Positions 7,152-15,031 of a stretch of 64,000 nucleotides of DNA are shown here, piece by piece (positions within the stretch are counted from its first letter, which is position 1; each line of letters begins with the position of its first letter). Below the pieces are notes generated by a model. The model saw only the letters and a program-made list of their open reading frames with translations, ran no database searches and was not told where the DNA came from. A program made the position numbers and the translations under genes. The DNA comes from Mesorhizobium sp. B2-3-12 (GTDB lineage Bacteria; Pseudomonadota; Alphaproteobacteria; Rhizobiales; Rhizobiaceae). Where the stretch lies: positions 42,932 to 106,931 of the forward strand of contig NZ_VFVR01000013.1 of assembly GCF_006442205.1 (NCBI RefSeq), written 5' to 3'.

Positions 7152-9251
7152 CTATGCCTTGTCCGTCACTTTCAGAGTGAAGGCATAAGTATAGGCGATC
7201 TCCTCAAGGCGTGAAAACCGGCCGGAGGCACCGGCATGGCCGGAATCCATGTTGATCTTGAACAGCACCGGATTGTCGCCGCTCTTGCGGTCGCGCAGCC
7301 GCGCCACCCATTTGGCCGGCTCCCAATAGGTCACGCGCGGATCGGTGAGGCCGGCGAGCGCCAGGATCGGCGGATAGTCGAGCGCGGCGACATTGTCGTA
7401 GGGCGAATAAGCGGCGATCGTCCGGTAGTCGTCCGCCGACGCGATCGGATTGCCCCATTCCGGCCATTCCGGCGGGGTCAGCGGCAGGCTCGCATCCAGC
7501 ATGGTGGTGAGCACATCGACGAACGGAACCTCGGCCACGATGCCGCCGAAGCACTCCGGCGCCATGTTGGCTATGGCGCCCATCAGCATGCCGCCGGCCG
7601 AGCCGCCTTGCGCGACCATACGGTCATGCGCGGTATAACGCTCGGCGACGAGGTGACGCGCGCAAGCGATGAAATCGGTGAAGGTGTTCATCTTCTGCGC
7701 ACGCTTGCCGTCATCGTACCAGCCATAACCCTTGTCCTTGCCGCCGCGGACATGGGCGATGGCAAAGACCAGGCCGCGGTCGACCAGCGAGAACCAGTTG
7801 GTATTGAAGGCGGCCGGCACGGTGATGCCGTAGGAGCCGTAACCGTAGAGCAGGCAAGGCGCGGAACCGTCCAGCGGCGTGTCGCGGTGATGCAGAAGCG
7901 AGATCGGCACCAGTTCGCCATCGGCCGCGGGCGCCATCAGCCGCCTCGTGACATACTGGTGTGGGTCATGACCGGACGGCACTTCCTGGGTCTTGAGCAG
8001 CACACGCTCACGGGTCCGCATGTTGTAGTCGAACATCTGCGACGGCGTCGTCATCGACGAGTAGGAAAAGCGCATCATCTCGGTGTCGTATTCCAGGGAC
8101 CCTGAAAGGCCGAGCGAGAAGGCCTCCTCGTCGAAGGAAATCAAATGCTCTTCGCCGCTGGCGCGGTCACGCACGACGATGCGTGGCAGGCCTTCCTTGC
8201 GCTCGAGCCGGACCATGTGGTCCTTGAAGCCGATCACCGACAGGATCAGCCGGCCCGGCTCATGCGGCACCAGTTCCTGCCAGTTGGCGCGGACAGGATC
8301 GCTCGCCGGCGCCGTCATGATCTTGAAGTCCTTGGCGCCATCCGCATTGGTCAGGACGAAGAAGATGTCGCCGCCTTCCTCCAACTCATACTGAAGGCCG
8401 GTCTCGCGGGCCGAAACCAGCTTCGGTTCGGCAAATGGATCGCTAGCGCTCAGCAGGCGGTATTCCGAGGTCTCATGGTCGTTGATGCCGATCATGATCC
8501 ATTGATTGTTGCGGGTCCCATCGACGTTCATGAAGAAGCCGGGGTCGGTTTCCTCGTAGATCAGCCGGTCGTTTTCAGGGTTTTGGCCCAGGGCGTGGAA
8601 CAGCACTTTCGACGGCCGGTGGTTTGGATCGAGACGCGTGTAGAAGAACCCGTCATTGCCCGCGTCCCAGACGCCCGAACCGCCTGTCGCGGGAATCTGG
8701 TCCGCCAGTTCCATGCCATCGGCCAGGTCGCGCACGCGCAGCGTGTAGAATTCGGAGCCCTTGTCGTCGAAGGCCCATAGAAGCTTGCGATGGTCGGTCG
8801 AATGATCGACCCCGCCAAGCCGGAAATAGGCCTTCCCCGCGGCCTCGGCATCGCCGTCGAGCAGGATCTGCTCGGGTCCGCCATCGCGCGGCGTGCGGAA
8901 ATAGCGCGGCTGCTCGCCGCCCAGCTTGAAGGAGGACCCATAGGCATAAGACCCGTCCTTCATCGGAACCGAAGAATCGTCTTCCTTGATGCGGCCCTTC
9001 ATTTCCTTGAAAAGCTGCTTTTGCAGATCCGATGTGTCGGCCATCAGTTTCGACTGATAGGCATTCTCGGCTTCGAGTTCGGCGCGGATCCCGGGATCGA
9101 GCAAGGAAGGATCCCGGAACATCTCCTGCCAGTTATCCGCCCGCAGCCAGGCATATTCGTCGGTTCGCGTGATGCCGTGATGCGTGTCCGAGACGGGCCT
9201 TTTCTCTGGGGCAGGAGCGCTGACGATTGGAAATCGGGAAGTCCTGGTCAT
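7152..9251 (-). CDS. ptrB: Oligopeptidase B (S9 prolyl oligopeptidase family)
   Basis: A 699-residue serine peptidase that cleaves short peptides after basic residues. The N-terminal beta-propeller includes DEYAWLRADNWQEMF at its start, and the C-terminal alpha/beta hydrolase domain carries the nucleophile in GGSAGGMLMGA, the Asp in LAGLTDPRVTYWEP and the His in DSGHAGASGRFSRLEE. Length matches family members. No signal peptide is present, so it should be cytoplasmic. It lies upstream of the LysE exporter with a 19-bp gap; a joint role in peptide turnover and amino acid export is plausible but unproven. Confidence 0.94.
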   Translation of the reverse strand: MTRTSRFPIVSAPAPEKRPVSDTHHGITRTDEYAWLRADNWQEMFRDPSLLDPGIRAELEAENAYQSKLMADTSDLQKQLFKEMKGRIKEDDSSVPMKDGSYAYGSSFKLGGEQPRYFRTPRDGGPEQILLDGDAEAAGKAYFRLGGVDHSTDHRKLLWAFDDKGSEFYTLRVRDLADGMELADQIPATGGSGVWDAGNDGFFYTRLDPNHRPSKVLFHALGQNPENDRLIYEETDPGFFMNVDGTRNNQWIMIGINDHETSEYRLLSASDPFAEPKLVSARETGLQYELEEGGDIFFVLTNADGAKDFKIMTAPASDPVRANWQELVPHEPGRLILSVIGFKDHMVRLERKEGLPRIVVRDRASGEEHLISFDEEAFSLGLSGSLEYDTEMMRFSYSSMTTPSQMFDYNMRTRERVLLKTQEVPSGHDPHQYVTRRLMAPAADGELVPISLLHHRDTPLDGSAPCLLYGYGSYGITVPAAFNTNWFSLVDRGLVFAIAHVRGGKDKGYGWYDDGKRAQKMNTFTDFIACARHLVAERYTAHDRMVAQGGSAGGMLMGAIANMAPECFGGIVAEVPFVDVLTTMLDASLPLTPPEWPEWGNPIASADDYRTIAAYSPYDNVAALDYPPILALAGLTDPRVTYWEPAKWVARLRDRKSGDNPVLFKINMDSGHAGASGRFSRLEEIAYTYAFTLKVTDKA

Positions 9252-9366
9252 TGCGTCTCGCTCTGGAAATATCTTGAATGATGAATGAACACGCCGATCA
9301 GGGCGGGTTCAAGAGCCGTTGCATAGAGGTGGTGTGGGCCCATTGAGGTGGCCGGGAGGAGAGAAG

Positions 9367-9735
9367 ATGACTATTCGGTCTCGTATTGCCACGGCCTTCG
9401 CCGTTGCTTCGCTAACTCTGGTCTTTTCCGGCCAGTCTCATGCGACCGTATTCGCGGCTTGGCAAGTGGCCAATGTGCCGTTCGGCGACACGCTCAATGT
9501 GCGCAAATATCCGTCGGGGACATCCCAGAAGCAGGCCGCCTACCCGAACGGGACCGTCCTGCAGATGACAGGACGATGCACCGGCGGCGTGAACCTGCTC
9601 GACATTGCCGGCCAACCGGCATGGAAACAGCAACAGACAGTCCGCTATCGCTGGTGCGAGGTCTGGCATGACCCCGCCAAGAACGGCGTCTTCGTCACCG
9701 GCTGGGCCTATGGCAAATACATTACGCCGTTTTGA
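9367..9735 (+). CDS. Small secreted SH3-like protein
   Basis: A 122-residue exported protein. The start at 9367 has a good ribosome binding site (GGGAGGAGAG) and gives a clean signal peptide ending near QSHA. The mature domain contains FGDTLNVRKYPSG and later VFVTGWAYGKYI, the usual start and end of bacterial SH3 domains, which bind cell wall or protein partners. Two cysteines (GRCTGG and WCEVWH) could form a disulfide. Similar small proteins are common in Rhizobiales. It is monocistronic, with a long AT-richer region before mucR. Function beyond a periplasmic binding role is unknown. Confidence 0.78.
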   Translation: MTIRSRIATAFAVASLTLVFSGQSHATVFAAWQVANVPFGDTLNVRKYPSGTSQKQAAYPNGTVLQMTGRCTGGVNLLDIAGQPAWKQQQTVRYRWCEVWHDPAKNGVFVTGWAYGKYITPF

Positions 9736-10123
9736 CCAACGAAGGGTCGGCAACCTGTGGTTTTGTGGACAGGTGTGAACAACCAAGCTTGTCGGTGTGG
9801 CCGCCAAGCAAACCCGAACATTGAAACCTATTTTGTGAGTTATCGCGAATGTAATGATTAGCTGACCTAACGTCAGCCTTTATCCGTTTGGCGAACGAAA
9901 TATCGAAAAATTACATGGTGCACGAAAGATTGAAGCTGATCCCGGAATAGTTGATCAAAATCCCTAAATATAATGCAGGCGGCGAATTGACTTACTTGAC
10001 GTGCGGTCGCATTGATGTCCCTGTGACGCGAATCGCAGAAGCTCTATCTGCATAAATTCGTGCGATGCCCTGCCTGTAAAAAGGGGCACAGACCGACGTA
10101 ACTCTTGTTGGGGCCTGAAGACC
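9736..10123 (+). promoter_or_regulatory. AT-rich leader and promoter region of mucR
   Basis: This 388-bp gap contains no convincing gene. Its AT content is clearly higher than the flanks, with T/A-rich tracts between about 9830 and 9975, and an inverted repeat GCTGAC/GTCAGC at 9861-9877. MucR/Ros proteins bind AT-rich DNA and repress their own genes, so autoregulatory sites here are expected. No exact promoter is called. Confidence 0.45.
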
Positions 10124-10549
10124 ATGGATATTGTCGAAACACCTTCCAGAAACAATGATGCGCTGATCGAGCTCACCGCCGATGTGGTGGCTGCCTATGT
10201 CAGCAACAATCCCGTGCCGGTCGGCGAACTGCCGAACCTGATATCTGATGTCCACGCCGCCCTCGGTCGCGTGGGCGGAACCATTGAACAGCCGCCTGCC
10301 GACAAGCAGAAGCCGGCTGTCAACCCGAAGCGCTCGGTTCATGACGACTACATCGTCTGTCTTGAAGACGGCAAGAAGTTCAAGTCGCTCAAGCGTCACT
10401 TGATGACTCACTACGATCTGACGCCCGATCAGTACCGCGAAAAGTGGAACCTGGACCCGAGCTATCCGATGGTGGCGCCGAACTATGCGGCGGCTCGCTC
10501 GCAGCTTGCCAAAAAGATGGGCCTTGGCCGTAAGCGCAAGGCGCGGTAG
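10124..10549 (+). CDS. mucR: MucR/Ros family transcriptional regulator
   Basis: A 141-residue zinc-finger regulator of the Ros/MucR family, which controls exopolysaccharide, motility and cell-cycle genes in rhizobia and Brucella. The N-terminal helix-rich oligomerisation part is followed by the finger at residues 79-96: Cys79, Asp82, His92 and His96 in CLEDGKKFKSLKRHLMTH. Agrobacterium Ros has Cys in place of Asp82; the substitution is known from Mesorhizobium loti Ros homologues and still permits DNA binding. A basic tail (GLGRKRKAR) ends the protein. It stands alone with a long AT-rich upstream region and an intrinsic terminator, convergent with sufE. Confidence 0.93.
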   Translation: MDIVETPSRNNDALIELTADVVAAYVSNNPVPVGELPNLISDVHAALGRVGGTIEQPPADKQKPAVNPKRSVHDDYIVCLEDGKKFKSLKRHLMTHYDLTPDQYREKWNLDPSYPMVAPNYAAARSQLAKKMGLGRKRKAR

Positions 10550-10577
10550 TCGCTTTTTCAGAAGCGAACTGAAATCG

Positions 10578-10606
10578 AACGGCGCCTTCGGGCGCCGTTT
10601 TGCTTT
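10578..10606 (+). terminator. Intrinsic terminator of mucR
   Basis: A 9-bp perfect stem (AACGGCGCC/GGCGCCGTT) with a TTCG tetraloop is followed by a T-rich stretch, 29 bp after the mucR stop and before the convergent sufE end. Confidence 0.85.
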
Positions 10607-10656
10607 GCTGGGTAGGAAAATGGAAGTTGGAAACCTGTCGCGCGGGCAGCAATCTG

Positions 10657-11085
10657 TCACGCAGTATGGGCGAGCGCCATCTCCGCATCGCGTTTGATGC
10701 GCTTGACCATCGAACGAAGCCCGTTGGCGCGCTGGGGTGACAGGTGCTCGTCGAGGCCGAGAGCCTTCAGCGTCGCTTCGGCGTCGGTTCTCTGGATTTC
10801 GCTGGCCGTCTTTCCGGAAAACAGCGCCAGCATGATCGCGACCAGTCCGCGCACGATATGGGCATCCGAATCGCCTGTGAAGGTGATGACGGGGTCGGTG
10901 CCCGGTCCCCGTTCGGTGGTCAGCCAGACCTGGCTCACGCAACCTGGCACCTTGTTGGCGGGGTTGCGCTGCTCATCTGGGAACGGCGGCAGGGCTTCGC
11001 CGAGCTCGATGACGTAGCGATAGCGGTCTTCCCATTCATCGAGGAAGGAAAAATCGTCGCGGATCGTCTGGATCGTCGTCGTCAT
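10657..11085 (-). CDS. sufE: Cysteine desulfuration protein SufE
   Basis: A 142-residue sulfur acceptor that takes persulfide from the cysteine desulfurase SufS and passes it to the SufBCD scaffold for Fe-S cluster assembly in the cytoplasm. The active-site Cys is in KVPGCVSQVWL. The N terminus RDDFSFLDEWEDRYRYVIELG and the C-terminal GLDEHLSPQRANGLRSMV are typical. Length is normal. No other suf gene is adjacent, which is common for rhizobial sufE. It is convergent with mucR and downstream of a DUF5330 gene but separated from it by a terminator. Confidence 0.95.
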   Translation of the reverse strand: MTTTIQTIRDDFSFLDEWEDRYRYVIELGEALPPFPDEQRNPANKVPGCVSQVWLTTERGPGTDPVITFTGDSDAHIVRGLVAIMLALFSGKTASEIQRTDAEATLKALGLDEHLSPQRANGLRSMVKRIKRDAEMALAHTA

Positions 11086-11119
11086 GAGCCGGATATAGTC
11101 ACGCGGCGGCGCCGCGTCA

Positions 11120-11170
11120 CGAGAAAAACAAGAACACCGCGGGCGTCGAGAGGGCAGACAGCCCGCGGTG
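11120..11170 (-). terminator. Intrinsic terminator of the DUF5330 gene
   Basis: On the minus strand a 10-bp perfect stem (CACCGCGGGC/GCCCGCGGTG) with a 16-nt loop is followed by a T-rich stretch read as TTCTTGTTTTTCTC. It lies just after the DUF5330 stop and before sufE. Confidence 0.8.
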
Positions 11171-11185
11171 CGCCGTCGAGACGGC

Positions 11186-11533
11186 TTAATTCTTGATGGG
11201 CAGGTCGACCGTTTCGGGCAGGACGACTTCCGGCACGCTGCCGGTCATTGTCGTGGTGTCGGGGCCGGCGGACTTGTCATCCAACATGGCGGCCGCGATC
11301 TTGGCGGTCTCCTTGGCGCGCGCGGTAATGGTGTGCATCGCCGACTTGCCGGTTGCGCAGACATCGGGCTTGCGTTCGCAGATTCCGGCGATGTCGCCGA
11401 CGGCGTCGCGCGCCGCGAACAGGGCCTGGATCGGCCCGACGCTTTCCTGGCCCGTTTCATCGGACCCGACACCCAGCGGCAGCGCCAGCAGTACCAGGGA
11501 AAACCAGAAAGCCATTCTTATCAGGAAGAACAT
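11186..11533 (-). CDS. DUF5330 domain-containing protein
   Basis: A 115-residue protein with an N-terminal hydrophobic segment (about residues 3-22) that may be a signal peptide or a membrane anchor. The core ICERKPDVCATGKSAMHTI, with paired cysteines that could form a disulfide, is the signature of DUF5330, a family of unknown function found in Rhizobiales. The tail is rich in Thr, Pro and Val. It is transcribed alone, ending in its own terminator. Envelope location is inferred; no activity can be assigned. Confidence 0.75.
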   Translation of the reverse strand: MFFLIRMAFWFSLVLLALPLGVGSDETGQESVGPIQALFAARDAVGDIAGICERKPDVCATGKSAMHTITARAKETAKIAAAMLDDKSAGPDTTTMTGSVPEVVLPETVDLPIKN

Positions 11534-12008
11534 GCCTTGCCTCTCGTCGTGACCGGATCATGCATCAAAGGGCATGACCTCTTTTATGGGCAGCATGTTG
11601 GCACACAGGCACGAAGGACGGCTTGCAGGCAAAGCGAAAATTCTCTTCAAATTTTAGGCAAATTCGAAACCAGGCGTTCTTGCCGCCGATTTGTCTCGGA
11701 TCGGGACAATTTTCCTTACGGTGTGATAACCATCCATCCCATTGGTTTTATTGTACTTCCGACGAAACCAAGCGATTTCGGCGGCTTGACCCGGCTCGCT
11801 GGCGACGGGCGTTCGCGAATAACCGTCCGTTTACTATGGCTGCATTTGCCCGGGTTTTCGGCCGCCGCTATCCCGATATTTGCCGCGAGCAGGGCCTTGG
11901 TCGGCCCTGCCTTATCCATTCCTTAAACGCTGGATGCGAGTTTCAAAGCCAACCAAGACAATCTGCAAAAGCAGAGCTGTTCACGACGAGTGCGAGTGCG
12001 TTGAGTTG
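11534..12008. other. 475-bp intergenic region with hairpin
   Basis: No convincing coding sequence is seen between the divergent DUF5330 and kinase genes. The middle is AT-rich. A perfect 8-bp hairpin (GCAGGGCC/GGCCCTGC, 6-nt loop) lies at 11889-11910, about 100 bp before the kinase start, without a clear T run; it may shape the kinase mRNA leader. Confidence 0.45.
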
Positions 12009-13820
12009 ATGCCGATCAAGGCCAGATACGCTGAATTGCCTGGCGCAATGGCGGCCGGTTGTGAGCGCATGGTTCACCCCAGCGTTCACGAACGGAGCGA
12101 CCGCGAGCGCCAACGCCGTTTCATTGGCGTCATGCTGGCCGCGCCGTTCTTTGCCGCGGGCGCGGCGGTCACGCTGGTGACGTCGGGGATGGGCGCCGCC
12201 GTGACCATGGCCGCCATTTTCGCGGCCTTCGGCCTGTGCTGGTTCGTCGCCCTGCTGGTGGCCGCTACCGGCAAGATGGCCGCCGCGGGGCCGATTGCGC
12301 TGGCGATGGCGGCGCTTGCCCTTGGCGGTCTGATCGGTGCCGCCGGCGGATTGAGTTCTCCTGTCGCCATGCTTGCCCTGGCGCTGCCATTCGAAGCCTG
12401 GTGGATCTGCGCTTCGCGGCGTGCGGCATTGTGGGGCGCCGCTTCGGCCGTCATCGCCATCGCCCTTCAGTCCTTGTCCGCCGCCTTCCTTCCATTCGTG
12501 GGCGCGCACGTCGCCGCCTGGCATTGGCTGGTGCCATTGGCCTGGGCGCTGACCCTCGTCCCGCGCGTATCGGCCTTTCGCGGCACCGCGGGCGCCGCCG
12601 ACACGGTCGATGCTGGCGATCGGTTGGAAGACATTATCGACGCGGTGGTCTTGCGGGTCGCGCGCCACGGAGAAGTCGTGGATGCGTCCGCCAAGGCGCG
12701 CACGCTGCTGAAATTGCCGCCCGAGCTTTTGTCCGGGACGGGCCTCTTCGACCGCGTCCATCTGTCGGACCGCGTCTCCTATCTCAGCGCCCTGGCCGAC
12801 ATGCGCGATGGCGCCCTGTCGCGCCGCCTCGAATTGCGCATCAGGCTGCCGCAGAATGGCGGTGGCGCCCACAACGGCAATGGTTTGGTGGCCGACAATT
12901 ACCAGCCATTCGCGCTCGAACTGGTGCGCGGCGAGCAACAGAGCGACGTCTTCACGCTCGTCCTGCGCCAGAACGACGAGGCCGCGCGGCTGCGCGACGA
13001 ACTGGCGCAGGCCAATGAGACCGCTGCCGCCGCCGAAGTGGCCAAGGGCCGCTTCCTGGCGGTGGTGAGCCATGAACTGCGCACGCCGTTGAACGCCATT
13101 ATCGGCTTCTCCGACATGCTGCTGCATGAGATGTTCGGCGCCTTCAAGGATCCGCGCCAGAAGGAATATGTCGGCCTCGTGCGGGATTCGGGCCAGCATT
13201 TGCTGGCGGTCGTGACATCCATACTCGACGTGTCGAGGATCGAATCGGGCGTCTACGCCACCGAGCCGGAGCCGTTCCGGTTCATGGAAGCCGTGGACAT
13301 GTGCCAGTCGATGATGCGGTTGCAGGCGCAGGCCAAGAACATCGACCTGCGGACGCAGATCGCCCCGGACGCAGGCGACATCAATGCCGATCGCCGCGCC
13401 GTGCAACAGATGCTCATCAACCTCGTTTCCAACTCCATCAAGTTCACGCCCGATGGCGGCGATGTCGTCGTCGGGGCCAAGCGGATCGGGTCGCGCCTGC
13501 ATTTCTGGGTCAGGGACACCGGCATCGGCATTGCCGAAGAGGATTTCGCCAATCTCGGCAAACCCTTCATGCAGATCCAGAACGACTATACACGCCGTTT
13601 CGAGGGGACGGGTCTTGGCCTTTCCCTGGTGAAGGGGCTGGTGGCCTTGCACGAAGGGACCATGTCGATCGAAAGCATGCCGGGCGAGGGCACCACGGTG
13701 ACCATCAGCCTGCCGGTCAGCGGGCCGAAGGGCCGCCCCGCCAACCCGAGCGGAGTGCTGACGATGCCGGTGCCGAGGGCGAAAGGGGACGGAAATGGCT
13801 CGCTCCGCAAAACAGCCTAA
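12009..13820 (+). CDS. Multi-spanning sensor histidine kinase (PleC/DivJ/PdhS-like core)
   Basis: A 603-residue orphan kinase. After a short charged N terminus come about six hydrophobic helices (residues 35-205), then a PAS-like cytoplasmic linker (IIDAVVLRVARHGEVVDAS) and the kinase core. The H-box reads VVSHELRTPLNAIIGFSDML, and the following LHEMFG stretch is typical of the DivJ/PleC/PdhS group that acts on DivK. The N-box (MLINLVSNSIKFTPDG), G1 (DTGIGI) and G2 (GTGLGLSLVKG) are intact. The start at 12009 avoids a poorly conserved 43-residue extension. The 3' end overlaps the next gene by 26 bp, so the two are tightly coupled. No response regulator is adjacent; DivK is a reasonable guess for partner. 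Confidence 0.9.
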   Translation: MPIKARYAELPGAMAAGCERMVHPSVHERSDRERQRRFIGVMLAAPFFAAGAAVTLVTSGMGAAVTMAAIFAAFGLCWFVALLVAATGKMAAAGPIALAMAALALGGLIGAAGGLSSPVAMLALALPFEAWWICASRRAALWGAASAVIAIALQSLSAAFLPFVGAHVAAWHWLVPLAWALTLVPRVSAFRGTAGAADTVDAGDRLEDIIDAVVLRVARHGEVVDASAKARTLLKLPPELLSGTGLFDRVHLSDRVSYLSALADMRDGALSRRLELRIRLPQNGGGAHNGNGLVADNYQPFALELVRGEQQSDVFTLVLRQNDEAARLRDELAQANETAAAAEVAKGRFLAVVSHELRTPLNAIIGFSDMLLHEMFGAFKDPRQKEYVGLVRDSGQHLLAVVTSILDVSRIESGVYATEPEPFRFMEAVDMCQSMMRLQAQAKNIDLRTQIAPDAGDINADRRAVQQMLINLVSNSIKFTPDGGDVVVGAKRIGSRLHFWVRDTGIGIAEEDFANLGKPFMQIQNDYTRRFEGTGLGLSLVKGLVALHEGTMSIESMPGEGTTVTISLPVSGPKGRPANPSGVLTMPVPRAKGDGNGSLRKTA

Positions 13821-14613
13821 GGCGGTCAAACGCCGCGGCAATGCCTTTCAGGACGGCGCCATCGCCGTCGGCGGCATGATTTCGCGCAATCCCGTGCTGG
13901 TGGGAGGCTCGACCGCATTCCTGGTGACGCTGTTCTACGTCTCGGCGAATGCGCTGTGGTATCAGCCTTTCCCGCATGCCGGGGCGTTTTTCGCCACACG
14001 CAATTTCCAGGGCGTTCCGCACGCCGCCGACGAGCCGGAGACGACAATCAACATCGTGCGGTCCAACGCCGCGCCCGCCCCGATCAAGGGCGATCCGGTG
14101 GTCGAGCAGGTGCAAGGCATATTGAAGGACCTCGATTTCTATTCCGGCACGGTCGACGGCATCTCCGGGCCCAACACGCGCAAGGCCATACAGGCCTATC
14201 AGCAGAAGGTCGGGCTGAACGCCTCGGGCGAGATCGACGCGCTGCTGCTGGACCAACTGGGTGCAACGCCAAAGACCGCCGCCGTGCCCAGGCCGCAGCC
14301 TCGTCCCGACGTGGCGCCGGCCGCCGTTCCCGTGTCGTTGCAGACGAATTCCGGGCAGACGAATTCCGGGCAAGCGAATTCCGGGCAGGCGAGTACCGCC
14401 TCGACCTCGACCGAAGGACCAGATCCCCGCATCATCAAGATCCAGGCCGGGCTCAAGGCCTTCGGCAATGACGACATGCAACTGGATGGCGTCGTCGGTG
14501 CGCGCACAAAGGCCGCGATCAAGGAGTTCCAGTCGCTGTTCGGCTTGCCGCAGACCGGCGAGCCCGACGAGATCGTCTACGTCAAGATGCGCGAGATCGG
14601 CCTGACCAACTGA
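13795..14613 (+). CDS. Membrane-anchored protein with two peptidoglycan-binding domains
   Basis: A 272-residue bitopic protein. A basic N terminus (residues 1-30) precedes one membrane helix near residues 36-54 (VLVGGSTAFLVTLFYVSA), putting the rest in the periplasm. Two PG_binding_1-type repeats follow: residues about 100-160 (VQGILKDLDFYSGTVDGISG) and 205-268 (IQAGLKAFGNDDMQLDGVVG, then TKAAIKEFQ). They are joined by a Pro-rich and then Ser/Gly/Gln-rich linker built from a 15-bp DNA repeat. The gene starts inside the kinase gene (26-bp overlap), strongly suggesting that the pair works together, perhaps reporting cell wall state to the kinase. That role is inference. Confidence 0.85.
   Translation: MARSAKQPKAVKRRGNAFQDGAIAVGGMISRNPVLVGGSTAFLVTLFYVSANALWYQPFPHAGAFFATRNFQGVPHAADEPETTINIVRSNAAPAPIKGDPVVEQVQGILKDLDFYSGTVDGISGPNTRKAIQAYQQKVGLNASGEIDALLLDQLGATPKTAAVPRPQPRPDVAPAAVPVSLQTNSGQTNSGQANSGQASTASTSTEGPDPRIIKIQAGLKAFGNDDMQLDGVVGARTKAAIKEFQSLFGLPQTGEPDEIVYVKMREIGLTN
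14341..14385 (+). repeat. 15-bp tandem repeat, three copies, in coding sequence
   Basis: Three units of 15 bp, the first two identical and the third with one or two changes, each containing GAATTC. They encode QTNSG/QTNSG/QANSG and a partial fourth unit follows. Because the unit is a multiple of three, slippage would lengthen or shorten the linker between peptidoglycan-binding domains without breaking the frame. Confidence 0.92.
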
Positions 14614-14683
14614 CGGCCAAAACGACGGCTCGCCCCGGACGTAAAATTTCGGTAGAGAGCCCGAGTGCCGTCGGGAGTCTGCC

Positions 14684-15031
14684 ATGCGCGTAACCGCTGA
14701 TCTGTGGGTGTCGGCCCTGTTGCGCCGGGTTTTCGGCGCTGGCGGATTTGCCGCCGTGGTCAAGCGCGGTGCGACCGAGGCCGGGGCTGTGTTCATCCTG
14801 GCACGAGGCAGGCTGGGCGAAACCGCTCTCTACGGGCCGGCGCCGCAGACGAGCTACGATTCGGCCAAGCCGGAAGACCGGTTCTTCAGCCTTCTTGCCA
14901 CCGAGGATAATGCAGCCGTGCTGGACGCCAGACTCGAGCGGGAGAAGAAATTCGATCCCGATATCTGGGTGGTCGAGATCGAGGCCGGGACCGTTCCGCT
15001 CGAAGAGCTTATTTCCGTGAAGACGCCCTGA
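14684..15031 (+). CDS. DUF1491 family protein
   Basis: A 115-residue cytoplasmic protein of the alphaproteobacterial DUF1491 family. Conserved features are the N-terminal DLWVSALLRR and AGAVFILARG, the central RFFSLLATED, and the ending LEREKKFDPDIWVVEIE. Its function is unknown. It follows the peptidoglycan-binding protein by 70 bp in the same direction and could be in the same transcript. Its 3' end overlaps the convergent DUF2336 gene by 23 bp, so read-through of either would make antisense RNA against the other. Confidence 0.85.
   Translation: MRVTADLWVSALLRRVFGAGGFAAVVKRGATEAGAVFILARGRLGETALYGPAPQTSYDSAKPEDRFFSLLATEDNAAVLDARLEREKKFDPDIWVVEIEAGTVPLEELISVKTP

Noticed and set aside
11889..11910. 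Intrinsic terminator before the kinase gene
   Set aside because: The stem is perfect but no T run follows and no gene ends upstream on that strand; listed only as a leader hairpin.
14341..14385. Direct repeats considered as a CRISPR-like array
   Set aside because: Units are 15 bp, contiguous and in frame within a gene, with no spacers and no cas genes in the window.
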